A DNA stretch of 15,997 nucleotides from Candidatus Neomicrothrix sp. UBA7884 (GTDB taxonomy: Bacteria > Actinomycetota > Acidimicrobiia > Acidimicrobiales > MedAcidi-G1): positions 10,514-26,510 of the forward strand of contig DLRQ01000066.1 of NCBI GenBank assembly GCA_002501135.1, written 5' to 3'. The position numbers were made by a program, and so were the translations under genes. Below are positions 7,325 to 13,434 of this stretch, piece after piece. The notes beneath the pieces were generated by a model. That model searched no databases. It saw only the letters and a list, made by a program, of their open reading frames with translations, and was not told the origin of the DNA. Numbering within the stretch: position 1 is the stretch's first letter; the number at the start of each line of letters is the position of its first letter.

Positions 7325-8323
7325 CTAGAACTGTGAGAGGAAACGGTGGTCGTTACGGAACAGCTCGCGCAGGTCGTCGATGCCGTGACGCATCAGGGCG
7401 AGGCGATCCAGGCCGAAGCCGAAGGCAAAGCCGGACCATTCCTCCGGGTCGAGGCCGCCGGCCCGCAACACCTCGGGGTGGACCATGCCGCAGCCGCCCA
7501 GCTCCAGCCAACTGCCGTCGGGGCGCTGCACGTCGAACTCTGCAGAAGGCTCGGTGAAGGGGAAGTACGAGGGTCGCAGCCGCGTGGTGAAGCCCTCGCC
7601 GAAGTAGGCGGTCGTGAACGCCTCGAGCGTTCCGGCCAGATCGCCGAAGGTTATGTCACGGTCGACGACAAGGGCCTCGAGTTGGTGGAAGACGGGCATG
7701 TGGGTGGCATCGGCAGTGTCCGAACGGAACACCCTGCCCGGCATGATCGAGTAGAAGGGCGGCTCGCCGGCCTCCATGACCCGGATCTGCACCGGCGAGG
7801 TGTGGGTGCGCAACAGGGTGCTCTGGGGCTCGCCGTAGTCGACATAGAGCGTGTCGTACATGTCTCTGGCAGGGTGCCCGAGGGGAAAGTTGAGGGCGCC
7901 GAAGTTGTGCCACTCGTCTTCTATCTCGGGCCCCTCGGCGACCGTGTAGCCCATGCCCACGAACAGGTCCTCGAGGCGGTCCCATGTCTGGGTGACGACA
8001 TGACGGTGGCCGAGGCGCCGACCCCGGTCGGCCTCGGTCAGATCCATGCGCTCGGCTTCGAGGCGTACGACCCTGGCAGTTGCCTCGAGCTCGGTGCGGC
8101 GCGAGGCCACGAGGCCCTCAATCGTCGCCCTGGCCTCGTTCAGGCGCCCACCCATCTCGCGACGCTGGTCGGGTTCCAGATCGCCCAGGCCCCGCTTGGC
8201 AGCGGTGACAGCCGACTTCTTTCCGAGGAGGGCCGTATCGACCTCTGAGAGGGCGTCAAGGTCGGCGGCGTCCTCGATTGAGGCGGCAGCTTCGGCGAGG
8301 TGCTTTTCGAGGTCCAGTTCCAT
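7325..8323 (-). CDS. pheS: Phenylalanine--tRNA ligase alpha subunit
   Basis: Catalytic alpha chain of Phe-tRNA synthetase (class II). 332 aa, close to the usual 330-350. N-terminal coiled-coil region about 1-90 (helical, with KK and RRTELEA), which in the family contacts the tRNA. Class II motif 1 region GYTVAEGPEIEDEWHNF (125-141), motif 2 around GRVFRSDTADATHMPVFHQ (196-214), motif 3 GFAFGFGLDRLALMRHG (298-314); also RPSYFPFTEPSAE (249-261) and GCGMVHP (277-283). Small deviations: the usual GRR-x-HPLT/HPVT stretch reads GRRLGHRHVVT (101-111), and QMEGL is QLEAL (214-218). ATG at 8323; no strong Shine-Dalgarno precedes it. First of the pheST pair; the rRNA methyltransferase ends 97 bases upstream. 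Confidence 0.97.
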   Translation of the reverse strand: MELDLEKHLAEAAASIEDAADLDALSEVDTALLGKKSAVTAAKRGLGDLEPDQRREMGGRLNEARATIEGLVASRRTELEATARVVRLEAERMDLTEADRGRRLGHRHVVTQTWDRLEDLFVGMGYTVAEGPEIEDEWHNFGALNFPLGHPARDMYDTLYVDYGEPQSTLLRTHTSPVQIRVMEAGEPPFYSIMPGRVFRSDTADATHMPVFHQLEALVVDRDITFGDLAGTLEAFTTAYFGEGFTTRLRPSYFPFTEPSAEFDVQRPDGSWLELGGCGMVHPEVLRAGGLDPEEWSGFAFGFGLDRLALMRHGIDDLRELFRNDHRFLSQF

Positions 8324-8420
8324 CAGTGAACAATCAGAGCCGTCGGTGACAGCCGGGTGGCGGACCCCCGCAGACTAGGGCACCTCCGCCCATCCGGTAG
8401 CCCATTATCAGGTGACGCTC
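8324..8420 (-). other. pheS upstream region with an imperfect hairpin
   Basis: Non-coding gap between the RNA methyltransferase stop and pheS. An imperfect stem pairs 8353-8364 (CCGGGTGGCGGA) with 8385-8397 (TCCGCCCATCCGG), with one mismatch and one bulge and a 20-base loop. No U-run follows on the minus strand, so it is a poor intrinsic terminator. I see no convincing -35/-10 pair, no phenylalanine-rich leader peptide and no T-box sequence. pheST may be expressed partly by read-through from the infC operon. Confidence 0.3.
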
Positions 8421-9215
8421 TCATCGACCGGCAGACTGCTGGAGGCCGTACAGGAGCACAGCCCCTGCGGCGGCCACGTTCAGGGATTCGACCTGTCCGA
8501 CGGTAGGCACGCTGAGCGTTCCATCGCAGGCTGCAATCACCTCAGGCGCAAGACCACGGGGTTCGTTCCCGAGCAGCAACGCCACCGGTCGGTCAACCGG
8601 CACCTCCTCGGGGGTGGCACCACCGTCGGGTACCGTCGCCCAGCACGAGTAACCGGCCTCGGCAAGGGCCGCAATCACCACGGGCACCACCTCGTCGCCG
8701 GATGCAACAGCGAACGGGACCCTGAACGTTGATCCTGCGGCGGACCTGACCACCTTGGGGTTGTAGGGGTCGACACCACCGGCAAATACCACACCGTCAA
8801 CCCCGAACGCCTCAGCAGTCCTCACGAGGGTTCCGGCGTTTCCGGGATCTGACACCTCGGCCAGGATCAACAAGGTCCCACCGCCAGCGGTCAGGTCACC
8901 GCCGTCGACGTGGTGCTCACAGACCTCGGCAATCGCCGGCTGAGCCGAACGGGTACTGGTTATGCCGTCAAATACGCCATCCTCGACAAGCCCACAGGAA
9001 ACACCCGCGGCCTCGGCAGCAACGACGATGCCGCCATGGGCGGCGGAGACGGGCACCAGGAGTTGCTCCAGGTCCAGACCGGCCTGAAGTGCCTGCTCGA
9101 CGAGCATGGGACCCTCGACCACGTACCGGCCCTCGGCCTGACGCAGGTCGCGGTCGCGCGCCAGCCGACGCATCCTCTGGACGCGCTGGTTGCTTCCCGC
9201 AAGCTCAACGATCAT
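8421..9215 (-). CDS. TrmH/SpoU-family RNA 2'-O-methyltransferase (probable 23S rRNA methyltransferase, TsnR-like)
   Basis: SPOUT-class, SAM-dependent ribose methyltransferase, 264 aa. The N-terminal substrate-binding domain (about 1-105, with EGRYVVEGPMLVEQAL at 28-43) has an L30e-like layout; the C-terminal knotted domain shows the three SpoU motifs: motif 1 SDPGNAGTLVRTAEAFG (122-138) with Asn126 and Arg132, motif 2 LLLGNEPRGL (213-222), motif 3 VESLNVAAAGAVLLY (242-256). Position directly after rplT matches the gene called tsnR in M. tuberculosis, so an rRNA target is likely; the exact nucleotide cannot be told. ATG at 9215 has GGAG seven bases upstream. It lies 50 bases after rplT and probably shares its transcript. 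Confidence 0.9.
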   Translation of the reverse strand: MIVELAGSNQRVQRMRRLARDRDLRQAEGRYVVEGPMLVEQALQAGLDLEQLLVPVSAAHGGIVVAAEAAGVSCGLVEDGVFDGITSTRSAQPAIAEVCEHHVDGGDLTAGGGTLLILAEVSDPGNAGTLVRTAEAFGVDGVVFAGGVDPYNPKVVRSAAGSTFRVPFAVASGDEVVPVVIAALAEAGYSCWATVPDGGATPEEVPVDRPVALLLGNEPRGLAPEVIAACDGTLSVPTVGQVESLNVAAAGAVLLYGLQQSAGR

Positions 9216-9265
9216 CGTCGGCTCCGCTCTCGTTCAGCGGGCCGTACCGCGGGTGGCCTACGACC

Positions 9266-9625
9266 TCAGGCAGCCTCGGCGGACCCGGCCACCTCGACCA
9301 ACGCAGAGAAGGCGGCTGGATCGGTCACGGCCAGGTCGGCCAGCACCTTGCGGTCAACTTCGACCCCGGCAACCTTGAGACCGGCAATGAAGTTGGAGTA
9401 GTTGGTGCCGTTCAACCGACAAGCAGCGTTGATTCGCTGAATCCAGAGGCGGCGGAACTGACCCTTGCGGGCCCGACGGTCGCGGAAGGCGTAGTTGCCC
9501 GAGTGCATCAACTGCTCGTTGGCCGCTCGGAACGTCCTGCTCTTGTTGCCGTAGTAGCCCCTGGCGGACTTCAGTACGGCCTTGTGTCGCTTCTTGGTCT
9601 GGACGGCTCGCTTGACTCTTGCCAT
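9266..9625 (-). CDS. rplT: 50S ribosomal protein L20
   Basis: Primary 23S rRNA-binding protein needed early in large-subunit assembly. 119 aa, standard length, beginning MARVKRAVQTKKRHK and carrying the conserved ARGYYGNKSRTFRAANEQ (about 22-39), YAFRDRRARKGQFRRLWIQR (about 46-65) and NGTNYSNFIAGLK (about 73-85). The basic N-terminal tail threads into rRNA. Start: ATG at 9625, because L20 begins MARVKR; a GTG one codon upstream (9628) sits closer to the Shine-Dalgarno and would add one residue. AAAGGAG is six bases ahead of the ATG, one of the best ribosome binding sites in the window. In other bacteria L20 represses its own operon; whether it does so here is unknown. Confidence 0.98.
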   Translation of the reverse strand: MARVKRAVQTKKRHKAVLKSARGYYGNKSRTFRAANEQLMHSGNYAFRDRRARKGQFRRLWIQRINAACRLNGTNYSNFIAGLKVAGVEVDRKVLADLAVTDPAAFSALVEVAGSAEAA

Positions 9626-9663
9626 CACATGCTCCTTTTTCTACGTGGGGGACTGAGGGTTTC

Positions 9664-9685
9664 CCGACGGCCGGACGGCTGTCGG
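9664..9685 (-). repeat. Short hairpin between rpmI and rplT
   Basis: Stem CCGAC-x-GCC / GGC-x-GTCGG with a four-base loop and one 1x1 internal mismatch, lying in the 74-base gap between the rpmI stop and rplT. No U-run follows, so it is not a terminator in this direction. It could be an RNA processing or protein-binding site; function unknown. Confidence 0.3.
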
Positions 9686-9699
9686 AGATCGCTGTTGGT

Positions 9700-9894
9700 T
9701 CAGATGCCGAGCTTGCGGCGAACTGACTTCTCGTTGGTCTTGTCGACGTCGCTCATGCGGGCCAGGCGGCGCTTACGCTTGGGCGACTTCTTCTCGAGGA
9801 TGTGGCTGAGGTTGGCGTTGCGGCGCTTGAGGCGGCCGCTACCGGTCACCTTGATGCGCTTGGCGAGGCCGCGGTGGGTCTTCATCTTCGGCAT
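9700..9894 (-). CDS. rpmI: 50S ribosomal protein L35
   Basis: Small, very basic large-subunit protein, 64 aa, the standard size. It begins MPKMKTHRGLAKRIKVTGSG and continues with LKRRNANLSHILEKKSPKRK, the usual L35 signature, ending SVRRKLGI. Start: ATG at 9894, fixed by the MPKMKTHRG start; the open frame upstream is a shadow of infC. The ribosome binding site is weak (GAAAGAAGA). It lies 49 bases after infC and 74 before rplT, the canonical infC-rpmI-rplT operon. Confidence 0.98.
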   Translation of the reverse strand: MPKMKTHRGLAKRIKVTGSGRLKRRNANLSHILEKKSPKRKRRLARMSDVDKTNEKSVRRKLGI

Positions 9895-9943
9895 GTCTCG
9901 TCTTCTTTCGGTCTGATGTTTCTCGTGGCCCTGTGGGCCCTGT

Positions 9944-10669
9944 CTATGAAGTCTGGGGTGTCTCGTCGGGGGTACTGGACCCGTCTGCGTCTGTGGTCTC
10001 CTCGGCCTGCGCTGCCTCTGATCCTGTCGCCTCGGCCTGTACGGCCTCTGCCTCGGCTGTCGCCTCTGCTGCAGCTGCCGCCACCTCTTCGGCTTCGGCC
10101 ACCTCTTCGGCACGACGGTCCTCGGCTGCCTCACGCTGGCGACGTGTCGCCTGCCCGGGAACGAGGACCATTGTCATGTTTCGACCGTCCTGCTTTGGGA
10201 AGACCTCGACGCGCCCAACGTGGGACACGGTCTCGGCCACCCTGTCGAGGATGCGACGCCCCAACTGGGGGTGCTGCATCTCGCGACCTCGGAACATGAT
10301 TGTCACCTTGACCTTGCTTCCGTCTGCCAGGAATGCCTCAACCTTTCGGGTCTTGGTGTCGAAGTCGCCGGGCCCGATCTTGGGCCGGTACTTCATCTCC
10401 TTGACCAGAATGTGGGTTGCCTTCTTGCGGGACTCCTTGGCCTTCTGGGACTGTTCGTACTTGAACTTCCCGTAGTCCATGATCCGGCAGACCGGCGGGC
10501 TCGCCGTGTCAGCTACCTCTACGAGGTCAAGACCGAGGTCCTGGGCCATTTCGATGGCTTCCGGCAGTGGCCGAATCCCGATCTGTTCGCCTTCGGGCGA
10601 GACCAGCCGTACCTCGCGGGCACGGATGCGATCGTTGATCCGGGGTTCCTGGTTTGTCGATGCTGCTAT
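9944..10669 (-). CDS. infC: Translation initiation factor IF-3, probably with a non-AUG start codon
   Basis: IF-3 binds the 30S subunit, proofreads the start codon and initiator tRNA and prevents early 50S joining. With an ATA start at 10669 it has 241 aa. N-domain EPRINDRIRAREVRLV (8-23) to about 75, with PPVCRIMDYGKFKYEQ (58-73), lysine-rich linker about 74-95, C-domain about 96-172 with KVKVTIMFRGREM (119-131) and PKQDGRNMTMVLVPG (158-172). A 70-residue Ala/Glu-rich acidic tail follows, as in some actinobacteria. No ATG, GTG or TTG lies in frame between the leader hairpin and the conserved domain. Candidates are ATA at 10669 (ACAGGAG nine bases upstream) and CTG at 10696 (AGGAGG five bases upstream). 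A TTG at 10738 and a GTG in the hairpin stem are less likely. Rare start codons are known for infC (AUU in E. coli) and let IF-3 limit its own synthesis. Family certain; start uncertain. Confidence 0.95.
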   Translation of the reverse strand: MAASTNQEPRINDRIRAREVRLVSPEGEQIGIRPLPEAIEMAQDLGLDLVEVADTASPPVCRIMDYGKFKYEQSQKAKESRKKATHILVKEMKYRPKIGPGDFDTKTRKVEAFLADGSKVKVTIMFRGREMQHPQLGRRILDRVAETVSHVGRVEVFPKQDGRNMTMVLVPGQATRRQREAAEDRRAEEVAEAEEVAAAAAEATAEAEAVQAEATGSEAAQAEETTDADGSSTPDETPQTS

Positions 10670-11002
10670 TGGTCCTGGCTCCTGTGAAGCACGCAGGCTC
10701 TCCTCCTGTGTGGTCGGTTGTGTCGCCCATCGCCCCAAAACGTGAAACGACGGGTGCCGGAGAGCCGACACCCGCCAGGGGCCATGCCAATGTGTTCCCG
10801 ACGGCCTGGCCGTGGGAGCACGCCGGTGTGTCCGACGAGATGAAGACCCGGGCTCACCGCCACCGGCAGGACCGGAGGATGGCCGGGTGGGGGGCGACCC
10901 CCGCTTTCCGTTCAGTTGTAGGCCCCTAGAGTACCAGCAGGGCCTCCCGACCGGAACGGGACCGTCCCACGACCAAACACCTGACACTGGAGACACCACG
11001 AC
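10670..11002. promoter_or_regulatory. Divergent regulatory region and infC leader
   Basis: A 333-base stretch without a supported gene between infC (minus) and the DUF1844 gene (plus). TAGAGTA at 10927-10933 reads as a TANNNT -10 on both strands: TAGAGT (plus) and TACTCT (minus). Used on the minus strand it would give an infC leader of about 250 bases. Neither strand shows a clear -35. A GGGGG-CGA-CCCCC hairpin (10890-10902) lies near the predicted 5' end of the leader, ACGGC-cag-GCCGT stands at 10802-10814, and the attenuator-like hairpin is at 10749-10776. AGGAGG (10707-10702) and ACAGGAG (10684-10678) are possible infC ribosome binding sites. GGAG ten bases before 11003 serves the plus-strand gene. 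Confidence 0.4.
10736..10776 (-). terminator. Terminator-like hairpin in the infC leader (possible attenuator)
   Basis: Minus-strand RNA: 12-pair stem GGCGGGTGTCGG / CCGGCACCCGTC closed by a CTCT tetraloop (10765-10776 with 10749-10760), followed by GTTTCACGTTTTG (10748-10736), which is moderately U-rich. Two of the pairs are G-U in this strand's RNA and would be A-C mismatches in the opposite strand, pointing to a functional minus-strand RNA. It lies upstream of all likely infC starts, so it would end transcription before infC unless bypassed. The signal that controls it is unknown. Confidence 0.55.
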
Positions 11003-11482
11003 ATGAGCACCCTCTGGACACCCGGCGGGGACCACCCCGTTGACCCTGACGACCCGGCCACTGAGCCGGCTGAGCCGAACCTCGGTGGCATGTCCCCAGA
11101 CGACATGTCCCCCGAGGACCGCCAGAACGCCGAGGACATGGCCAGGGACATGGCGGCTGTACAGGAACAGTTGGCATCAATGCCGGCAGCGGTGGTCATA
11201 GCCAACCACGCCATGGGCCTCTACGAGCTGGCCGCCATCCACCTCTCCAAGAAGCCCGCCAACCTGCCCGAAACGGCAGTGGCCATCGACGCCATGGCCG
11301 GAGTGGTCGAGAAGTTGCCGGGGCGCCTGGGCGAGGCCGAGGACACCCTCAAGGCGGCCCTGCACCAGATTCGGATGGCATACGTCAAGTTCGAACAGGC
11401 TGCCAGGATTGCCGAGGTTGCTGACTCGCACGGGTCCGGTGAACAAGACACCGAGAACGGCTCGGGGCCCGACGAAGGCTGA
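11003..11482 (+). CDS. DUF1844-family protein
   Basis: 159 aa, cytosolic, no signal peptide or membrane segment. The first 60 residues are acidic, proline-rich and probably disordered, with the repeat-like MSPDDMSPEDR (30-40). The conserved helical part is about 60-135: AVVIANHAMGLYELAAIHLS (63-82), then AIDAMAGVVEKLPGRLGEAEDTLKAAL (94-120 region) and QIRMAYVKF (122-130), which matches my recollection of DUF1844, a small family of unknown function encoded beside infC in actinobacteria. The C-terminal 20 residues are again acidic and low-complexity. ATG at 11003 has GGAG ten bases upstream. Divergent from infC and convergent with hisG, 12 bases away. Function unknown; the link with infC is positional only. 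Confidence 0.8.
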   Translation: MSTLWTPGGDHPVDPDDPATEPAEPNLGGMSPDDMSPEDRQNAEDMARDMAAVQEQLASMPAAVVIANHAMGLYELAAIHLSKKPANLPETAVAIDAMAGVVEKLPGRLGEAEDTLKAALHQIRMAYVKFEQAARIAEVADSHGSGEQDTENGSGPDEG

Positions 11483-11494
11483 TCTGCCCGTCGG

Positions 11495-12370
11495 TCAGTG
11501 GACAATCTTGGCGAGGGGTAGTTCCAGGATGTCGGTGGCACCCTTGTCGCGCAGTTCGGGGATGAGCACGTTGATCTCGGACTTGGCCACCACGGTCTCA
11601 ACCGCGTAGCCGCCGCCTCCGAACAGCTCGTTCACGGTCGGCGCCTTCATGGCCGGCATCAGGCCGATGACCTCATCGAGGGCGTCAGCCGGAACGTTCA
11701 TCTTGACAAGCACCTTGCCCCGCGCCTCAAGCGTTCCCTGCAGGAGCGTGTGGATCTGTTCCATGGCGTGGCGCCTGTCGGGGTCGGCCCATGACACCGG
11801 GTTGGCCACCAGCTCGGTGTAGCTGGTGAGGATGGTGTCGATGATCTTCAGACCGGCGGCCCTTATTGCCCGGCCGGTCTCGGTCAGGTCGACGACCACG
11901 TCGACGATGTCGGGAACCTTGGCCTCGGTGGCGCCGTAGGACAGACGGATATCGGCATCGACCGAACGTTCGGCGAAGAACCGCCTTGTCAGCTCCGGGT
12001 ACTCGGTTGAGACCCTCACCCCCGCCGGCAGGTCTGCCACCGACTGGTACTCGGAATCCTCGGGCACGGCCACGACGATGTTCACCGGACGTGCCGTGGC
12101 CTTTGAGTAGTGCAGCTCGCCGAGGCTCTCGACGCCGCTGCCAGTCTCCTCGATCCAGTCGCGGCCGGTGATGCCCATGTCGAAGAGGCCGTCGGCGACG
12201 TACGTGGGGATCTCCTGGGGTCGCAGGATGCGCACCTCGTCGATGCGGGGGTCGTTGATGCTGGCCCGGTAGTCGACCGAGGAGCTGCGTCGGACCGCCA
12301 GGTCGGCGGACTCGAACAGTTCCAGGGTGGCCTTTTCGAGGGACCCCTTGGGTAGGACGATCTTCAGCAC
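11495..12370 (-). CDS. hisG: ATP phosphoribosyltransferase, long form
   Basis: Catalyses the first and committed step of histidine synthesis, joining ATP and PRPP. 291 aa, the long HisG form, which carries a C-terminal ACT-like regulatory domain (about 216-291: KVLVKMNVP, MKAPTVNELF, EINVLIPELRDKGATDI) and needs no HisZ; feedback inhibition by histidine is expected for this form. The catalytic part starts LKIVLPKGSLEKATLELF (2-19), with FDMGITGRDWI (63-73) and the PRPP-binding segment DIVDVVVDLTETGRAIRAAG (154-173). Start: GTG at 12370, because homologues begin directly before this LPKGS motif; the open frame upstream overlaps the promoter. No Shine-Dalgarno. hisE, often adjacent, is not in the window. 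It follows ribD by 49 bases and seems to have its own promoter. Confidence 0.95.
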   Translation of the reverse strand: MLKIVLPKGSLEKATLELFESADLAVRRSSSVDYRASINDPRIDEVRILRPQEIPTYVADGLFDMGITGRDWIEETGSGVESLGELHYSKATARPVNIVVAVPEDSEYQSVADLPAGVRVSTEYPELTRRFFAERSVDADIRLSYGATEAKVPDIVDVVVDLTETGRAIRAAGLKIIDTILTSYTELVANPVSWADPDRRHAMEQIHTLLQGTLEARGKVLVKMNVPADALDEVIGLMPAMKAPTVNELFGGGGYAVETVVAKSEINVLIPELRDKGATDILELPLAKIVH

Positions 12371-12383
12371 GGCGAAGAACCTA
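12371..12383 (-). promoter_or_regulatory. Possible leaderless promoter -10 element of hisG
   Basis: TAGGTT (12383-12378 on the minus strand) is followed by 7 bases and the GTG at 12370, putting +1 at or next to the first base of the start codon. The sequence GGTAGGTTCT is shared with the quinone oxidoreductase gene. No clear -35 and no Shine-Dalgarno sequence. Confidence 0.4.
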
Positions 12384-12419
12384 CCGGGCTGTCGGCGCAG
12401 TCCCGTGGTCCATTTAGCG

Positions 12420-13427
12420 TCAACACCAGGGGTCGAGCACCATGTCGATACGCAGGTCATTGCCAAACGGCGTCACAGAGGTGAACCTTCCCCTCGCCAC
12501 ATCGGCCATCGTCGAGCCTCCTGGACCGGCCATCATCGGCACGCTGTCGTCCCCACCGAGGATCGCCGGCGCCAGGTAGACGACGTAACGATCCACCAGG
12601 CCGGCCCTGTGGAAGCGGCCCGCTACGTCGGCGCCACCCTCCACGAGAAGTTGCAGCACACCGTCGTCACCGAGGCTGGAGAGCAGCCCATCGAGGGGGC
12701 CCTCGTGGGAGCGGGCAGGTGCGACCTCTGCCTCGTCTGGGATCTTTCCGAGAACCACCCGCCTGGGGTCTCGTGCCCCGGCGGCTTCGGCCCCGGGCCA
12801 GTCGCGGACTGTGAGGCGCGGGTCGTCGGAGCGGACTGTCCCGGCTCCCACGCAGACGGCGTCGCTCTGGGCGCGCAGCCTGTGCACGTCCTGCCTTGCC
12901 TCTGCACCGGTGATCCAGGTGCTGGACCCGTCAGTGGCGGCGATACGACCGTCAAGGGTGGCAGCCAGCTTCAGGACCACGTATGGAAGCCCGGTGCGAC
13001 GGTGGTGCAGGTACGGCTGCAGCTGCTCCTCGACCTCTGCGGCACCGACACCAACCTCCACCTCGACGCCGGCCTCTGCCAGGGCGGCGAGGCCACCTCC
13101 GGCCACATCGGGGTCCGGATCGACGACGCCCACGACAACACGGCTGACGCCTGCGTCGACCACTGCGGTGCTGCACGGTCCGGTACGACCATCGTGGCTG
13201 CAGGGCTCGAGCGTCGTGTACAGAGTTGCTCCCATCGCCAGCTCACCCGCCTCGGCCAACGCGACCGCCTCGGCATGGGCGCCACCCGGCGGGCTGGTCG
13301 CCCCCGTGCCTACAACCCGCCCCCCGGTCACGACCACGGCACCCACCCAGGGATTGGGCGAAGTGCGGTACCGGGCGGTTGCGGCCACCTCGACGGCCTG
13401 GGCCATAAAGGTGGCGTCGGTGTCCAC
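12420..13427 (-). CDS. ribD: Bifunctional riboflavin biosynthesis deaminase/reductase
   Basis: Deaminates the 2,5-diamino-6-ribosylamino pyrimidinone phosphate and then reduces the ribosyl side chain, the two steps after GTP cyclohydrolase II. 335 aa. Deaminase domain about 1-145: NPWVGAVVV (25-33), zinc ligands His51 in GGAHAEAVAL with catalytic Glu53, and Cys76 and Cys85 in EPCSHDGRTGPC (74-85). Reductase domain about 150-335: LKLAATLDGRIAATDGSSTW, then GAGTVRSDDPRLTVR, and LLVEGGADVAGRF near the C-terminus. Start: GTG at 13427, giving a start like the usual xxYM(A/K)xAL; ATG at 13406 would remove seven residues. It lies 7 bases after the MogA/MoaB stop, so the two are probably cotranscribed. 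The usual partners ribE, ribBA and ribH are not in the window. Confidence 0.95.
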   Translation of the reverse strand: MDTDATFMAQAVEVAATARYRTSPNPWVGAVVVTGGRVVGTGATSPPGGAHAEAVALAEAGELAMGATLYTTLEPCSHDGRTGPCSTAVVDAGVSRVVVGVVDPDPDVAGGGLAALAEAGVEVEVGVGAAEVEEQLQPYLHHRRTGLPYVVLKLAATLDGRIAATDGSSTWITGAEARQDVHRLRAQSDAVCVGAGTVRSDDPRLTVRDWPGAEAAGARDPRRVVLGKIPDEAEVAPARSHEGPLDGLLSSLGDDGVLQLLVEGGADVAGRFHRAGLVDRYVVYLAPAILGGDDSVPMMAGPGGSTMADVARGRFTSVTPFGNDLRIDMVLDPWC

Positions 13428-13434
13428 GATCGGC

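Noticed and set aside
7346..8248. Plus-strand open frame of 300 codons opposite pheS
   Set aside because: Antisense shadow of a certain gene; no ribosome binding site or conserved motif.
8324..8407. Possible leader peptide (MGYRMGGGALV...) upstream of pheS
   Set aside because: It has no phenylalanine codons and no convincing ribosome binding site, so it does not fit a Phe attenuator.
10527..10790. Minus-strand 87-codon frame overlapping the infC start, with an ATG at 10731 soon after the hairpin
   Set aside because: It runs out of frame into the certain IF-3 coding region, and its sequence shows no conservation signature. It could at most be an accidental upstream ORF.
10889..10910. GGGGG-CGA-CCCCC hairpin followed by GCTTTCCGTT as a plus-strand terminator
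   Set aside because: No plus-strand gene ends upstream of it, the stem is only five pairs and the T-run is weak. It may simply be part of the infC leader.
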